Assembly: GCA_030609605.1 (NCBI GenBank)
Contig: JAUWBY010000110.1
Location: 1-7,362 of the forward strand
Length of the DNA: 7,362 bases
From: Candidatus Eiseniibacteriota bacterium
GTDB lineage: Bacteria > Joyebacterota > Joyebacteria > Joyebacterales > Joyebacteraceae
Direction of reading: 5' to 3'
The notes beneath the pieces were generated by a model, which was given only the letters and a program-made list of their open reading frames with translations, did not search any database and was not told the origin of the DNA. The first letter of the stretch is position 1, and each line of letters opens with the position of its first letter. This document shows positions 1 through 6,302 of the stretch, in pieces. Position numbers and translations under genes: made by a program.

Positions 1-87
1 GTATCGTGGGGAATAGAAGACTGTAATTCGGTTTGTGAATGTAGGTAGACCCAAGCGCTGGGCAGGTGTTCTGGAGGAGCAAGTCTG

Positions 88-362
88 GTGGAGGTATCGA
101 AGGTGGTGAGTGCAAAGGCGATCGCGTCAGAGCTTGCGCAAGCCATCCGTGACTTGCCGGTTGCCAACACACCCAGCGCGCGAGCCGTCCGCCTGGAGTA
201 TTCACAGAAACTCAGCGGGGCGAGCCCGGAATATGTTCTGGACTTGGCGAGAGCACTGCTTTCAGAGCAGGGGCTTCGCTGGCTGCCCGCGTGATGCGCG
301 AAGTCCGGAACAAACTCGCGACGGGTCTCAAGAACCCCAGGCGTTCCGGCGTTGGTGGTTGA
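88..362 (+). pseudogene. AlkD-like DNA alkylation repair protein, internally deleted remnant
   Basis: The reading frame opens at a GTG (88) with a GGAGGAG ribosome binding site at 73-79 and runs to a TGA at 292-294. Its product resembles the N-terminus of HEAT-repeat DNA alkylation repair proteins (AlkD/COG4912 type), with the family-like stretch RAVRLEYSQKLSGASPEYVL. From about 279 a different frame encodes LAARVMREVRNKLATGLKN followed by PRR, which resembles the extreme C-terminus of the same family, and ends at TGA 360-362. The middle of the protein, roughly 140 residues in intact relatives as I remember them, is absent, and the two ends are joined out of frame near 275-290. This is best read as an internal deletion. 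Intact family members flip out or excise alkylated bases such as 3-methyladenine; this remnant should have no such activity. An alternative is a functional 67-residue peptide, which I think unlikely. The family assignment is from memory of conserved ends, not from a search. Confidence 0.72.
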
Positions 363-386
363 CACGCAGCGCGGTGGACATCTTCT

Positions 387-393
387 GAGGAGG
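387..393 (+). promoter_or_regulatory. Ribosome binding site that sets the CPBP start
   Basis: GAGGAGG lies 6 nt before the GTG at 400. It favours that codon over the in-frame TTG at 352, which lies inside the AlkD-like remnant and has no such site. Confidence 0.75.
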
Positions 394-399
394 AATCCA

Positions 400-1182
400 G
401 TGACGAGCGAGATGCAACCGAAGCAAGGGACGTGGTTATCGAACAACCGAAGAGCAGCACTCGTTGTGACGGTCGTCCCGTACCTGTTGCTCGGTCTGCT
501 GGAGCATCTGCCGGGGGTTTTCATTCCCCCCTTGGCGTATTTCGTCGCCGCGGGCATCTGGGCCCTGTATGTTACGCCTCGCCTCCTTGGACTGCCGAAC
601 GGGCGGAAGCCGTTTCGGGAGTACTGCACCGACATTCGCCTGCTGCCCATGACACCTCTCTGGCGAAACATCTTGCTGGGAGTGCTGATGGCGGCTCTGA
701 CGCTGTCCAGTATTCTGCTCGCGTCGCTTGTGACAAAGCACTTCGTGCTGGATTGGAGCTTCGTGCCTCCTCTGCGGTGGGTGAAGGGGCTGACACGTGG
801 CGTCTGGGAAGAAGTGTTCTTCCGCGGGATCATGCTGGCGATCTTGATCAGGTTCTACACGCAGCGCAAAGCCGTCTTGTGGATGACCGCCGTCTTCGCA
901 CTCGTGCACCTCAACATCATGGATGTGACCTTTGAGGGGGTCGTCGACGTTGTAAGCATCTTCTTCATCGGACTCCTTTTTGCCTACTTGGTTCTCAAGA
1001 CGGGCTCTCTTCTGCCCGCCATAGTGTTTCACTATGTGCATGACATATTCGTCCTTCTGGTTCAGAACACGCCGGGAGCCAGTGAACCGACGGCTTCCAT
1101 GCTGCTGTATGGGTTTCTGTGGGCGGCCCTGGCCGTTGGCGCTATACTTACTAGGCGTATCGTGGAGCGCTGGCCGACATAG
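400..1182 (+). CDS. CPBP-family intramembrane metalloprotease
   Basis: Predicted 260-residue polytopic membrane protein. The three CPBP (Abi, PF02517) motifs are visible: EEVFFR at residues 137-142 (EExxxR), FALVH at 166-170 (FxxxH) and HYVHD at 211-215 (HxxxN/D). These supply the glutamate, histidine and polar residues of the metal-dependent active site in the Rce1-like family. Hydrophobic segments lie near residues 20-34, 40-58, 91-111, 143-151, 158-170, 184-200, 203-222 and 234-250, although short ones may not all span the membrane. The family cleaves or processes membrane-associated substrates such as prenylated proteins in eukaryotes and, in some bacteria, bacteriocins or regulatory proteins. 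The substrate here cannot be told. The gene begins 37 nt after the end of the AlkD-like remnant and is followed by a gap of about 140 nt, so it probably stands alone or was once co-transcribed with the broken gene. All catalytic residues are present, so it looks functional. Confidence 0.9.
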   Translation: MTSEMQPKQGTWLSNNRRAALVVTVVPYLLLGLLEHLPGVFIPPLAYFVAAGIWALYVTPRLLGLPNGRKPFREYCTDIRLLPMTPLWRNILLGVLMAALTLSSILLASLVTKHFVLDWSFVPPLRWVKGLTRGVWEEVFFRGIMLAILIRFYTQRKAVLWMTAVFALVHLNIMDVTFEGVVDVVSIFFIGLLFAYLVLKTGSLLPAIVFHYVHDIFVLLVQNTPGASEPTASMLLYGFLWAALAVGAILTRRIVERWPT

Positions 1183-1206
1183 GTTAAGCTTGGGTGCGAG
1201 ACGGCG

Positions 1207-1242
1207 AATCGCTCTTGCTCTGTGTGCCTTCGATGAGCGATT
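1207..1242 (+). terminator. Weak stem-loop after the CPBP gene
   Basis: AATCGCTC (1207-1214) and GAGCGATT (1235-1242) form a perfect 8-bp inverted repeat with a 20-nt loop, about 25 nt past the CPBP stop. There is no T run after it, so it may be a Rho-dependent or mRNA-protecting structure, or chance. Confidence 0.3.
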
Positions 1243-1259
1243 GCTGAAATCCCCCAGCC

Positions 1260-1289
1260 TTGACGCTCGCAGCTGATGCGCGGTATGTC
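1260..1289 (+). promoter_or_regulatory. Possible sigma-70-type promoter for the first beta-helix gene
   Basis: TTGACG (1260-1265) and TATGTC (1284-1289) are separated by 18 nt and would start transcription about 30 nt before the ATG at 1326. The -10 match is poor (three of six bases), so this is only a candidate. Confidence 0.25.
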
Positions 1290-1325
1290 GGCTGCCTGAG
1301 AGCACATGAGAAAGGAGTTTCACAA

Positions 1326-2597
1326 ATGACAACGCTTCGTTCGGCATACGTGGCGCTCGGTCTCATCGTGGCGATGTCCGGTGGGGCCGGTGCGACTGTT
1401 CACCACGTTGACTGGTCCGGGGGTGGCGGCTACCTGACAATCCAAGAGGCAGCCGACGCTTGCGCGGAGGGCGACACGATCGAGATAGCTCCTGGGGACT
1501 ACCACGAGCAGATCACCTTCAGCACTGAGAAGCTTCTCATCGTTGGTGCCGGCAGGAATCAGGCACGGGTGCTCTGGGATGGTGAGGGTCCCGCCCTCAA
1601 GGGTGATGGCATACAGACGCAGTTCACTCACACAATCAGAGATCTGAGCATCGTGCGGTCGCCGGACAGCGAGGACGCCATCAAATATCCCGCCGGCGCG
1701 GTGATCTTGGAGAACACAGATATCGTCGGTGACATCCGTGGCGACGGCAGATTCTCAGCCATCGTCGACAACTGCACACTGACTGACATCTCCATGACCG
1801 GGGGGTTGCGAGTATCGTCCATCAGCGGCAGTGTTGTTGGAAGGGCGTCGGTTTCGGGCGAGTCGCAGTATGGCGACCACAGCCTGACCAGCAGCGGCAG
1901 TGAATACGGTGAGCTCTCGCTCTGGTTCGCGCGGGCGACTCTGGAAGACGATTTGGTGAAACAGGCGTTCGTGAACAGCGGGTATGGTTACTGGTCCGGC
2001 GTCGAGGCTACGCGCACCGAATTCGATCAGATAAACTCCACCGGGGAGGTCGTTCTCTCTGACTGCATTGTATGGGGTGATCTGGACATGACCGACGTGA
2101 ATCTTGAGTACTGTCCCGCCGCGGGGTTGGACCTCACCGACTGCGTGATTCACGGCAGCATTTCTCTCCCAGGGGAGACGGAGGACGATGTCAGTTGCAT
2201 CCGCTTGTTGCACAACACCATTCTAGGGAGTCTCTGGCTGGCAGTACCTCCGCCCGAGTACTACCCGACGTGCTATCCGTGGGAAATCCGTAGCAACATC
2301 GTAATGGGTCAGACCGAGATCTGGCTGGATCCATCGTTCTGGCCTGTGCCCATCACGCACAACGACTTCGTCAGCGGATTTTCCATCTCTGCCCCAGGTG
2401 ATTCGGTCCTCGCGAATCTCTCAGTGGATCCGCTGTTCTGCGATCTCCCGGCCGGTGACCTTGCATTGCAGAGCTGCTCGCCGTGTGTCGGTGTGGCGCA
2501 CGACGGAGGGGACATCGGCCGCCTTGGTGTGGGGTGCGAATGTGCTTCACCGGTCGAGCCTGTCACGTGGGGTCGGTTGAAGGCGTTGTTCAGGTGA
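1326..2597 (+). CDS. Secreted right-handed beta-helix protein with conserved C-terminal tail
   Basis: Predicted 423 residues. The ATG at 1326 is chosen because AAAGGAG (1311-1317) lies 8 nt upstream and a signal peptide follows directly: a short charged start, hydrophobic residues 7-17 and likely cleavage after A23. The mature protein opens with YLTIQEAADACAEGDTIEIAPG, typical of the first turn of NosD/pectate-lyase-like parallel beta-helices. It then has irregular short beta-rich repeats such as LSDCIVWGDL and LTDCVIHGSI. No catalytic residues of a known polysaccharide lyase stand out, so an enzyme activity cannot be claimed. The end carries DPLFCD (368-373), a cysteine pair SCSPC (383-387), a glycine-rich GC segment, and then PVEPVTWGRLKALFR (409-423). 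The same layout recurs in the beta-helix protein at 5018-6064. I infer an exported or surface-attached protein whose C-terminus may act in sorting or anchoring; the ligand is unknown. Confidence 0.82.
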   Translation: MTTLRSAYVALGLIVAMSGGAGATVHHVDWSGGGGYLTIQEAADACAEGDTIEIAPGDYHEQITFSTEKLLIVGAGRNQARVLWDGEGPALKGDGIQTQFTHTIRDLSIVRSPDSEDAIKYPAGAVILENTDIVGDIRGDGRFSAIVDNCTLTDISMTGGLRVSSISGSVVGRASVSGESQYGDHSLTSSGSEYGELSLWFARATLEDDLVKQAFVNSGYGYWSGVEATRTEFDQINSTGEVVLSDCIVWGDLDMTDVNLEYCPAAGLDLTDCVIHGSISLPGETEDDVSCIRLLHNTILGSLWLAVPPPEYYPTCYPWEIRSNIVMGQTEIWLDPSFWPVPITHNDFVSGFSISAPGDSVLANLSVDPLFCDLPAGDLALQSCSPCVGVAHDGGDIGRLGVGCECASPVEPVTWGRLKALFR

Positions 2598-2727
2598 AGG
2601 ATGCGGTTGTCAGGCTGTCCGGAGGGATCTGACGGTCAGTTCATGGCTCTGCGGAAGGGGAGCCAGGTCATAGGTTCCCGGTGAGATACCCCAGAACGGT
2701 AGTGGAGACCCTGAGAGGGAAGTACCA

Positions 2728-3183
2728 GTGTTTAAAGAGTTCAAAGAGTTTGCGATGCGCGGGAATGTTATCGATATGGCTGTTGGTATCGTCATTGGTG
2801 GAGCGTTCGCGACGATTGTGAAGTCCTTTGTGGCGGATGTGATCATGCCGCCGGTCGGGCTGCTGCTTGGCGGCGTCGACTTTGCGAACTTGCTCGTGGT
2901 GCTCAAGGCGGGCTCGACGCCAGGGCCGTACTTGACACTGGCTGATGCGCAGGCCGCGGGAGCGGTTTCCATCAATTACGGTGTCTTCATCAACTCAGTT
3001 GTGAGCTTTCTCATCGTAGTCTTTGCCCTGTTCATGGTGATCAAAGGGATGAACAGCATGAAGCGGGAGGCCGAGGCTCCGCCGGCAGAGCCGACGACGA
3101 AGGAGTGTGGATTCTGCGCGACGGAGATACCCCTGAAGGCTGTGCGATGCCCGCACTGCACAGCAGATCTCAGCGCTGCCTAG
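2728..3183 (+). CDS. mscL: Large-conductance mechanosensitive channel MscL with C-terminal zinc ribbon
   Basis: Predicted 151 residues. The GTG start at 2728 has GAGAGGGA (2713-2720) 7 nt upstream and begins exactly at the conserved amphipathic N-terminal helix (FKEFKEFAMRGNVIDMAVG). TM1 lies at about residues 14-46, including the pore-lining GIVIGGAFATIVKSFV, and TM2 at about 83-107. The channel opens under high membrane tension to release solutes during osmotic downshock. Instead of the usual short C-terminal helix bundle, the tail is a proline/acidic linker (about 112-126) followed by C127-x2-C130 and C141-x2-C144, a compact zinc ribbon facing the cytoplasm. I recall similar tails in other bacterial MscL proteins, so the arrangement is a known variant but its role is unclear. 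The neighbouring genes suggest no functional partner, and the gene looks like an independent unit. Confidence 0.95.
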   Translation: MFKEFKEFAMRGNVIDMAVGIVIGGAFATIVKSFVADVIMPPVGLLLGGVDFANLLVVLKAGSTPGPYLTLADAQAAGAVSINYGVFINSVVSFLIVVFALFMVIKGMNSMKREAEAPPAEPTTKECGFCATEIPLKAVRCPHCTADLSAA

Positions 3184-3224
3184 CCGGCGCACGCTGCGGG
3201 TGAGTGCTCGGACGCACCGCCGGC
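3183..3224 (+). terminator. GC-rich inverted repeat just after mscL
   Basis: GCCGGCG (3183-3189) and CGCCGGC (3218-3224) can pair across a 28-nt loop immediately at the mscL stop. No T tract follows. It may weakly separate mscL from the reductase gene, but in DNA this GC-rich it could be chance. Confidence 0.25.
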
Positions 3225-3311
3225 GGGCTGCGCACGCAGGAGAGGCTGACACGCGTCCTATTGCGCAACACGGCGTGGACAACACGAGGAGATCTGCGGA
3301 GGAGGAGCACG

Positions 3312-3881
3312 GTGAAGGTCCTCATCCTGAACGGCAGCCCTCGCCAGGGTGGTACCGTGGCCACGCTCTTGAGAAGCGTGGCCGAAGGTCTCGAGGGTAC
3401 ACATGACATCGACTGGGTTGATGTATACGAGCTGGATATCGCTCCCTGTGTGGGGTGTATGAAGTGTAGGCCAGACGGAGCGTGTGTGCTTTCAGAAGAC
3501 GACGGGCACACCGTGGGTCGTCGGATCAGAGATGCTGACGGGCTTGTGGTGGGAACCCCGATCTACTGGGGGAATATGAGCGGCCCCCTGAAACTTCTAT
3601 TCGATCGGAATGTCCCGGTCTTCATGGGCGAGAGCCCGCGAGGCATTCCGGCGCCGCGTCAGAAGGGCAAGCCGGCGGCCGTGGTGGCGGCCTGCACTAC
3701 CCCCTGGCCGTTCAACTCCATACTTCCTCAGAGTCGAGGGGCGGTTCGCGCAATCGGGAAGGTGCTCCACTACGGAGGCTACAGGATCCTGGGCAAGATA
3801 GTGAAGCCCGGGACGAAGAAGGCGCCGGAGCTTTCCGATGCTCTCTTGGCAGGGTGCCGCCGGTTGGGACATCGCTTCTGA
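3312..3881 (+). CDS. Flavodoxin-fold NAD(P)H-dependent FMN reductase-like protein with cysteine cluster
   Basis: Predicted 189 residues, starting at GTG 3312 behind GGAGGAGGAG (3298-3307). The longer in-frame extension to 3204 is rejected because MKVLILNGSPRQGG is the normal N-terminus of the family. The first strand and the FMN-phosphate loop (NGSPRQGGT, residues 7-15) are clear, as is the second flavin-contact segment GTPIYWGNMSGPLKLLFDR (81-99). Between them is C46-x2-C49-x2-C52-x5-C58 followed by acidic residues, the signature of the iron-sulfur-flavoprotein-like or multimeric flavodoxin subgroup. Those cysteines may bind an Fe-S cluster or act as redox thiols. It should transfer electrons from NAD(P)H to FMN and a downstream acceptor in the cytoplasm; the true substrate is unknown. 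The stop lies 11 nt before the ATG of the two-CW-like gene, so the two are probably co-transcribed. Confidence 0.87.
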   Translation: MKVLILNGSPRQGGTVATLLRSVAEGLEGTHDIDWVDVYELDIAPCVGCMKCRPDGACVLSEDDGHTVGRRIRDADGLVVGTPIYWGNMSGPLKLLFDRNVPVFMGESPRGIPAPRQKGKPAAVVAACTTPWPFNSILPQSRGAVRAIGKVLHYGGYRILGKIVKPGTKKAPELSDALLAGCRRLGHRF

Positions 3882-3892
3882 GTTCAGTGCAT

Positions 3893-4189
3893 ATGGCAGA
3901 CAGCCAGAGGTTGACCGTGGGCCGGAAGCAAAACGTGAGGGGTTGTTGGGACATCAAGAAGGAATGCCCGTTCAGGGGCACGGATCCCGCTGAGGCGAAG
4001 TGCTCGGCATTCGCCGGCCGGATATCCTGCTGGGAGTTTGACTGGCTGGGTTTCTACCACGCCATGCCGGACGGGCCGGAGAGGGATGAGTGGAAGTGCG
4101 TGATGCTCGATTGGTGCTCGAAGTGTGAGATACGCGACTTGCACGGCAGGGAAGTAGACTGTTTCCTTGAGAGGTTGTCTGCACGATAG
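3893..4189 (+). CDS. Small cysteine-rich protein resembling the two-CW domain
   Basis: Predicted 98 residues from ATG 3893. In-frame GTGs at 3887 and 3854 are alternatives; the latter would overlap the reductase gene. None has a strong ribosome binding site, so translation may be coupled to the upstream gene. The protein has nine cysteines. Two CW pairs stand out, GCWDIKKEC (C18-W19 to C25) and SCWEF (C46-W47), with C37 between them and then C69, C75-x2-C78 and C90. The order CW...C...C...CW...C..C resembles proteins annotated as 'two-CW domain', which are small and of unknown function and presumed to bind metal or a cluster. There is no signal peptide or membrane segment, so it is likely cytoplasmic. 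Its place directly after a cysteine-bearing flavoprotein suggests a redox or metal partner. A decayed copy of the same gene lies at 6081-6300. The family call is from pattern memory. Confidence 0.78.
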   Translation: MADSQRLTVGRKQNVRGCWDIKKECPFRGTDPAEAKCSAFAGRISCWEFDWLGFYHAMPDGPERDEWKCVMLDWCSKCEIRDLHGREVDCFLERLSAR

Positions 4190-4283
4190 TCTTCACTTGA
4201 ACCATGCCAGATTACACACCCGCTCACGTTCCTCGCCCGCATCCGTCACGCAGTAGAGCCTGGAGCCACTCACAGGAGGGACC

Positions 4284-5021
4284 TTGGACAGTCATGAGAA
4301 GACGCGGCCAGTGGCTCTGGAAGCGTACGATTCGATGGCAGAAGCCTATGCGGCGGAGATTGAGAAAAATCCACGCAGCATGCACTACGAGCGTCCTGCC
4401 ATACTGGATTTGCTTCCGGACGTGTCCGGCCGGCGCGTCCTGGATGCGGGCTGCGGTCCGGGGGTGATGGTGGACTGGCTTCTAGCTCACGAAGCGAATG
4501 TCGTAGGGGTCGATGCCAGTGCCAACATGATAAAGCTTGCCCGGGAGCGCGTGGGCGACGCAGCCGTTCTGCACCAGGCCGACCTCGAGCAATCAATGCC
4601 CTTCCTGGCGGACTCGTCGTTCGATGTGATCGTATGTTTGGGCACTCTGGGCTACATTCGCGACTGGGTGGCGCTCTTCCGTGAGTTCCATCGTGTTCTC
4701 GCGGAACCCGGGTGCGTGGTCTTCTCGGTCGGTCATCCGTGTTCGGAGTACACACTCAACGACACGGATGATTACTTCTCGACCGAGCTGCGCGAGTACA
4801 CGTGGCGCGGGTTGGGTGCCCCGATCGTCGTGCCGTGCTATCGACGCCCATTCTCGCACATGATAAACTCAATCATCCGTGCCGGCTTCTGCCTTGAGGG
4901 GTTGGTGGAGCCGGTTCCGACCGACGACTTCGCCAAGGTGAAGCCGGAGGAGTATGCCAAGTTGATGAGGCGCGCCCGGCTGTTGTGCATGCGCGTGCGG
5001 AAGCAAGGAGGGGAGTTGTGA
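4284..5021 (+). CDS. Class I SAM-dependent methyltransferase
   Basis: Predicted 245 residues. The TTG at 4284 is preferred because AGGAGGG (4274-4280) sits just upstream and the frame before the family-like segment YDSMAEAYAAEIEKNP is kept; an in-frame GTG at 4311 is a weaker alternative. Motif I is VLDAGCGPG (residues 52-60), the acidic residue ending strand 2 is D77 in VVGVDAS, the adenine-contact acid is D100 in QADLE, and FDVIVCLGTLGYI (from 113) is the motif after which substrate-binding elements follow. This is a standard Rossmann-type Methyltransf_11/25 protein using S-adenosylmethionine. The C-terminal half has the features of a group I know only as generic class I methyltransferases (FYRRP-like segment CYRRPFSHMI, then LVEPVPTDDF), so the substrate, small molecule or other, cannot be named. 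Its TGA overlaps the GTG of the following beta-helix gene. Confidence 0.9.
   Translation: MDSHEKTRPVALEAYDSMAEAYAAEIEKNPRSMHYERPAILDLLPDVSGRRVLDAGCGPGVMVDWLLAHEANVVGVDASANMIKLARERVGDAAVLHQADLEQSMPFLADSSFDVIVCLGTLGYIRDWVALFREFHRVLAEPGCVVFSVGHPCSEYTLNDTDDYFSTELREYTWRGLGAPIVVPCYRRPFSHMINSIIRAGFCLEGLVEPVPTDDFAKVKPEEYAKLMRRARLLCMRVRKQGGEL
5005..5013 (+). promoter_or_regulatory. Ribosome binding site inside the methyltransferase 3' end
   Basis: AAGGAGGGG lies in the last codons of the methyltransferase, about 5 nt before the GTG at 5018. It identifies that GTG, which shares GTGA with the upstream TGA, as the start of the beta-helix protein, so its translation is probably coupled to that of the methyltransferase. 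Confidence 0.75.
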
Positions 5022-6064
5022 AACAGAGAGAACTGGTTGTGCTGGCCGCGGCTCTCGCGCTCGTCGTTATGAACGTCCCGAGTTCGGCCACCACCATACG
5101 AGTCCCGCTCGATCAGCCGACGATTCAAGCGGGAATCGATGCTGCGAACGAGGGGGACATCGTACTGGTCGCGGCCGACACCTACACCGGAGTCGACAAC
5201 CGCAACCTGGACTTCGGCGGCACGAACATGACGGTGATGTCCGAGGCGGGTCCCGATGAGACGATCATCGACTGCGAGGGCCTCGATGTCGCCTTCCATC
5301 TCCATAGCAATGAGGACTCGACGTCGGTCATACTGGGCTTCACGATAACGAACGGCAGCGGGGACAACGGTGGCGGCATGCGCATCTTCTGTGCGGCCGC
5401 GACGATTGAGGATTGCATCTTCTCCAACAACACCGCAGTTTGGAACGGAGGCGGGCTCTACTACGGGTACGCGCCCACAGCTGGTGTCATCCGCAACTGC
5501 GTTTTCTACGGGAACTCCGCCCCCTGCCGCGGCGGCGGGATCAGCTGTAGCCACTGTGACGGAGAGAATGTTCCCCCCATCATCACCGGCTGCGTCTTCT
5601 ACGACAACGATGCAGGGAGCGGTGGAGATCTGGGGGGTGGCGCCGTCTTCTGCAATTCCAGCTCGCCCGTGATCTCCGGCTGCACGATTGCGGGCAACGC
5701 CGGCGGTCCGGGCGCAGGGGGCATCCATGGGCATTGGTGCTACTCCGTTGTAACGAGGACCATCATAGCTTTCAGCACCGAGGGAGTGGGCATTGTCGGC
5801 GCTGACGCTGACCACTGCGTGATCTTCGGGAACGCGGGTGGCGACCGCCTCTCTGGTATGACCCTCGAGAACCTCTATATCGACCCGCTGTTCTGCGATA
5901 TGGCCGCTTGGGATCTGACGCTTTGCAGTGACTCGCCGTGTCTGCCCGAGGCTCTTGAGAATCCGTGGGGTGAGCTGGTGGGAGCCTACGAATCCGGCTG
6001 CGGTAGTCCGGTGGAAGCGAGTAGTTGGGGTTCGATCAAGGCGATGTACAGGTGCCCACAGTAG
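5018..6064 (+). CDS. Secreted right-handed beta-helix protein with the same C-terminal tail
   Basis: Predicted 348 residues from GTG 5018. A signal peptide is clear: MKQRE, a hydrophobic core at about 6-20 and cleavage near A24 (PSSA|TT). The mature protein begins with IRVPLDQPTIQAGIDAANEGD, the usual first coil of NosD/pectate-lyase-like beta-helix proteins. It continues with regular coils marked by GGG and N-rich turns (ITNGSGDNGGGM, IEDCIFSNNTAVWNGGGL, IRNCVFYGNSA, ITGCVFYDNDA, ISGCTIAGNAG). These are the PbH1-type repeats found in many exported proteins of unknown ligand. The end has DPLFCD (289-294), SDSPC, an ESGC segment and PVEASSWGSIKAMYR (331-345) followed by CPQ. This matches the protein at 1326-2597 in order and spacing, although the body repeats differ. 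A surface or secreted binding role is likely. No lyase active site can be recognised. Confidence 0.87.
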   Translation: MKQRELVVLAAALALVVMNVPSSATTIRVPLDQPTIQAGIDAANEGDIVLVAADTYTGVDNRNLDFGGTNMTVMSEAGPDETIIDCEGLDVAFHLHSNEDSTSVILGFTITNGSGDNGGGMRIFCAAATIEDCIFSNNTAVWNGGGLYYGYAPTAGVIRNCVFYGNSAPCRGGGISCSHCDGENVPPIITGCVFYDNDAGSGGDLGGGAVFCNSSSPVISGCTIAGNAGGPGAGGIHGHWCYSVVTRTIIAFSTEGVGIVGADADHCVIFGNAGGDRLSGMTLENLYIDPLFCDMAAWDLTLCSDSPCLPEALENPWGELVGAYESGCGSPVEASSWGSIKAMYRCPQ

Positions 6065-6080
6065 CTGTGTGCCCGCCTGA

Positions 6081-6300
6081 CTGGCACGTACGGCCGTGGG
6101 AGCAAACTGCTGGGACATCAAGGAGGAGTGTCCGTTCAGCGGCACCGGTCCCGCTGAGGCGAAGAGCCCTTCCTTGCGCAGCTTGGGAGAATGACGCCGG
6201 GGCGTTGAACGGAGACTTGACATCATCATGCTGGTTGCCATAGCCTGATGCTGGATGTCGTGTCGCTCGGGAGGCGACGCTGTGGCAGAGAGAGTACAAG
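6081..6300 (+). pseudogene. Decayed second copy of the two-CW-like gene
   Basis: The segment 6108-6164 matches 3944-4000 of the intact gene at 50 of 57 bases by hand alignment and encodes CWDIKEECPFSGTGPAEAK, against CWDIKKECPFRGTDPAEAK. The frame opens upstream at CTG GCA (6081), where the intact gene has ATG GCA, and ends at TGA 6192-6194. Beyond this, homology continues in other frames: a CAAWEND stretch at about 6175-6195 may match C..W of the second CW, and 6245-6290 encodes LMLDVVS...GRE, against VMLDWCS...GRE in the intact gene. Start loss, at least one frameshift and missing pieces make this a pseudogene. The copy is clearly diverged, so it is a paralogue or an old duplication, not an assembly duplicate. 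The edges are approximate. Confidence 0.72.
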
Positions 6301-6302
6301 TG

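Noticed and set aside
1..87. Leader region before the AlkD-like remnant
   Set aside because: Apart from the ribosome binding site at 73-79, I see no gene, convincing promoter or repeat here.
352..399. N-terminal extension of the CPBP protein from TTG 352
   Set aside because: It overlaps the AlkD-like remnant and lacks a ribosome binding site, while GTG 400 has GAGGAGG at ideal spacing.
436..1347. Open frame of about 300 codons on the - strand
   Set aside because: It is antisense to the CPBP gene, whose catalytic motifs are intact, and the product is a polar His/Arg/Gln-rich sequence typical of the reverse complement of membrane-protein DNA.
3204..3311. N-terminal extension of the flavin reductase
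   Set aside because: The extra residues are Arg-rich and unlike the family, and the strong ribosome binding site and the canonical MKVLILNGSP start both point to 3312.
1326..6064. Beta-helix proteins as pectate lyases or phage tailspikes
   Set aside because: Both have Sec signal peptides and no recognisable lyase catalytic residues, and no phage genes are nearby, so only the fold is claimed.
6217..6246. TTGACA with a weak TAGCCT 18 nt on, as a promoter for the OmpA gene
   Set aside because: The -10 matches at three of six bases, the site lies inside the two-CW relic, and a terminator-like stem-loop stands between it and the gene.
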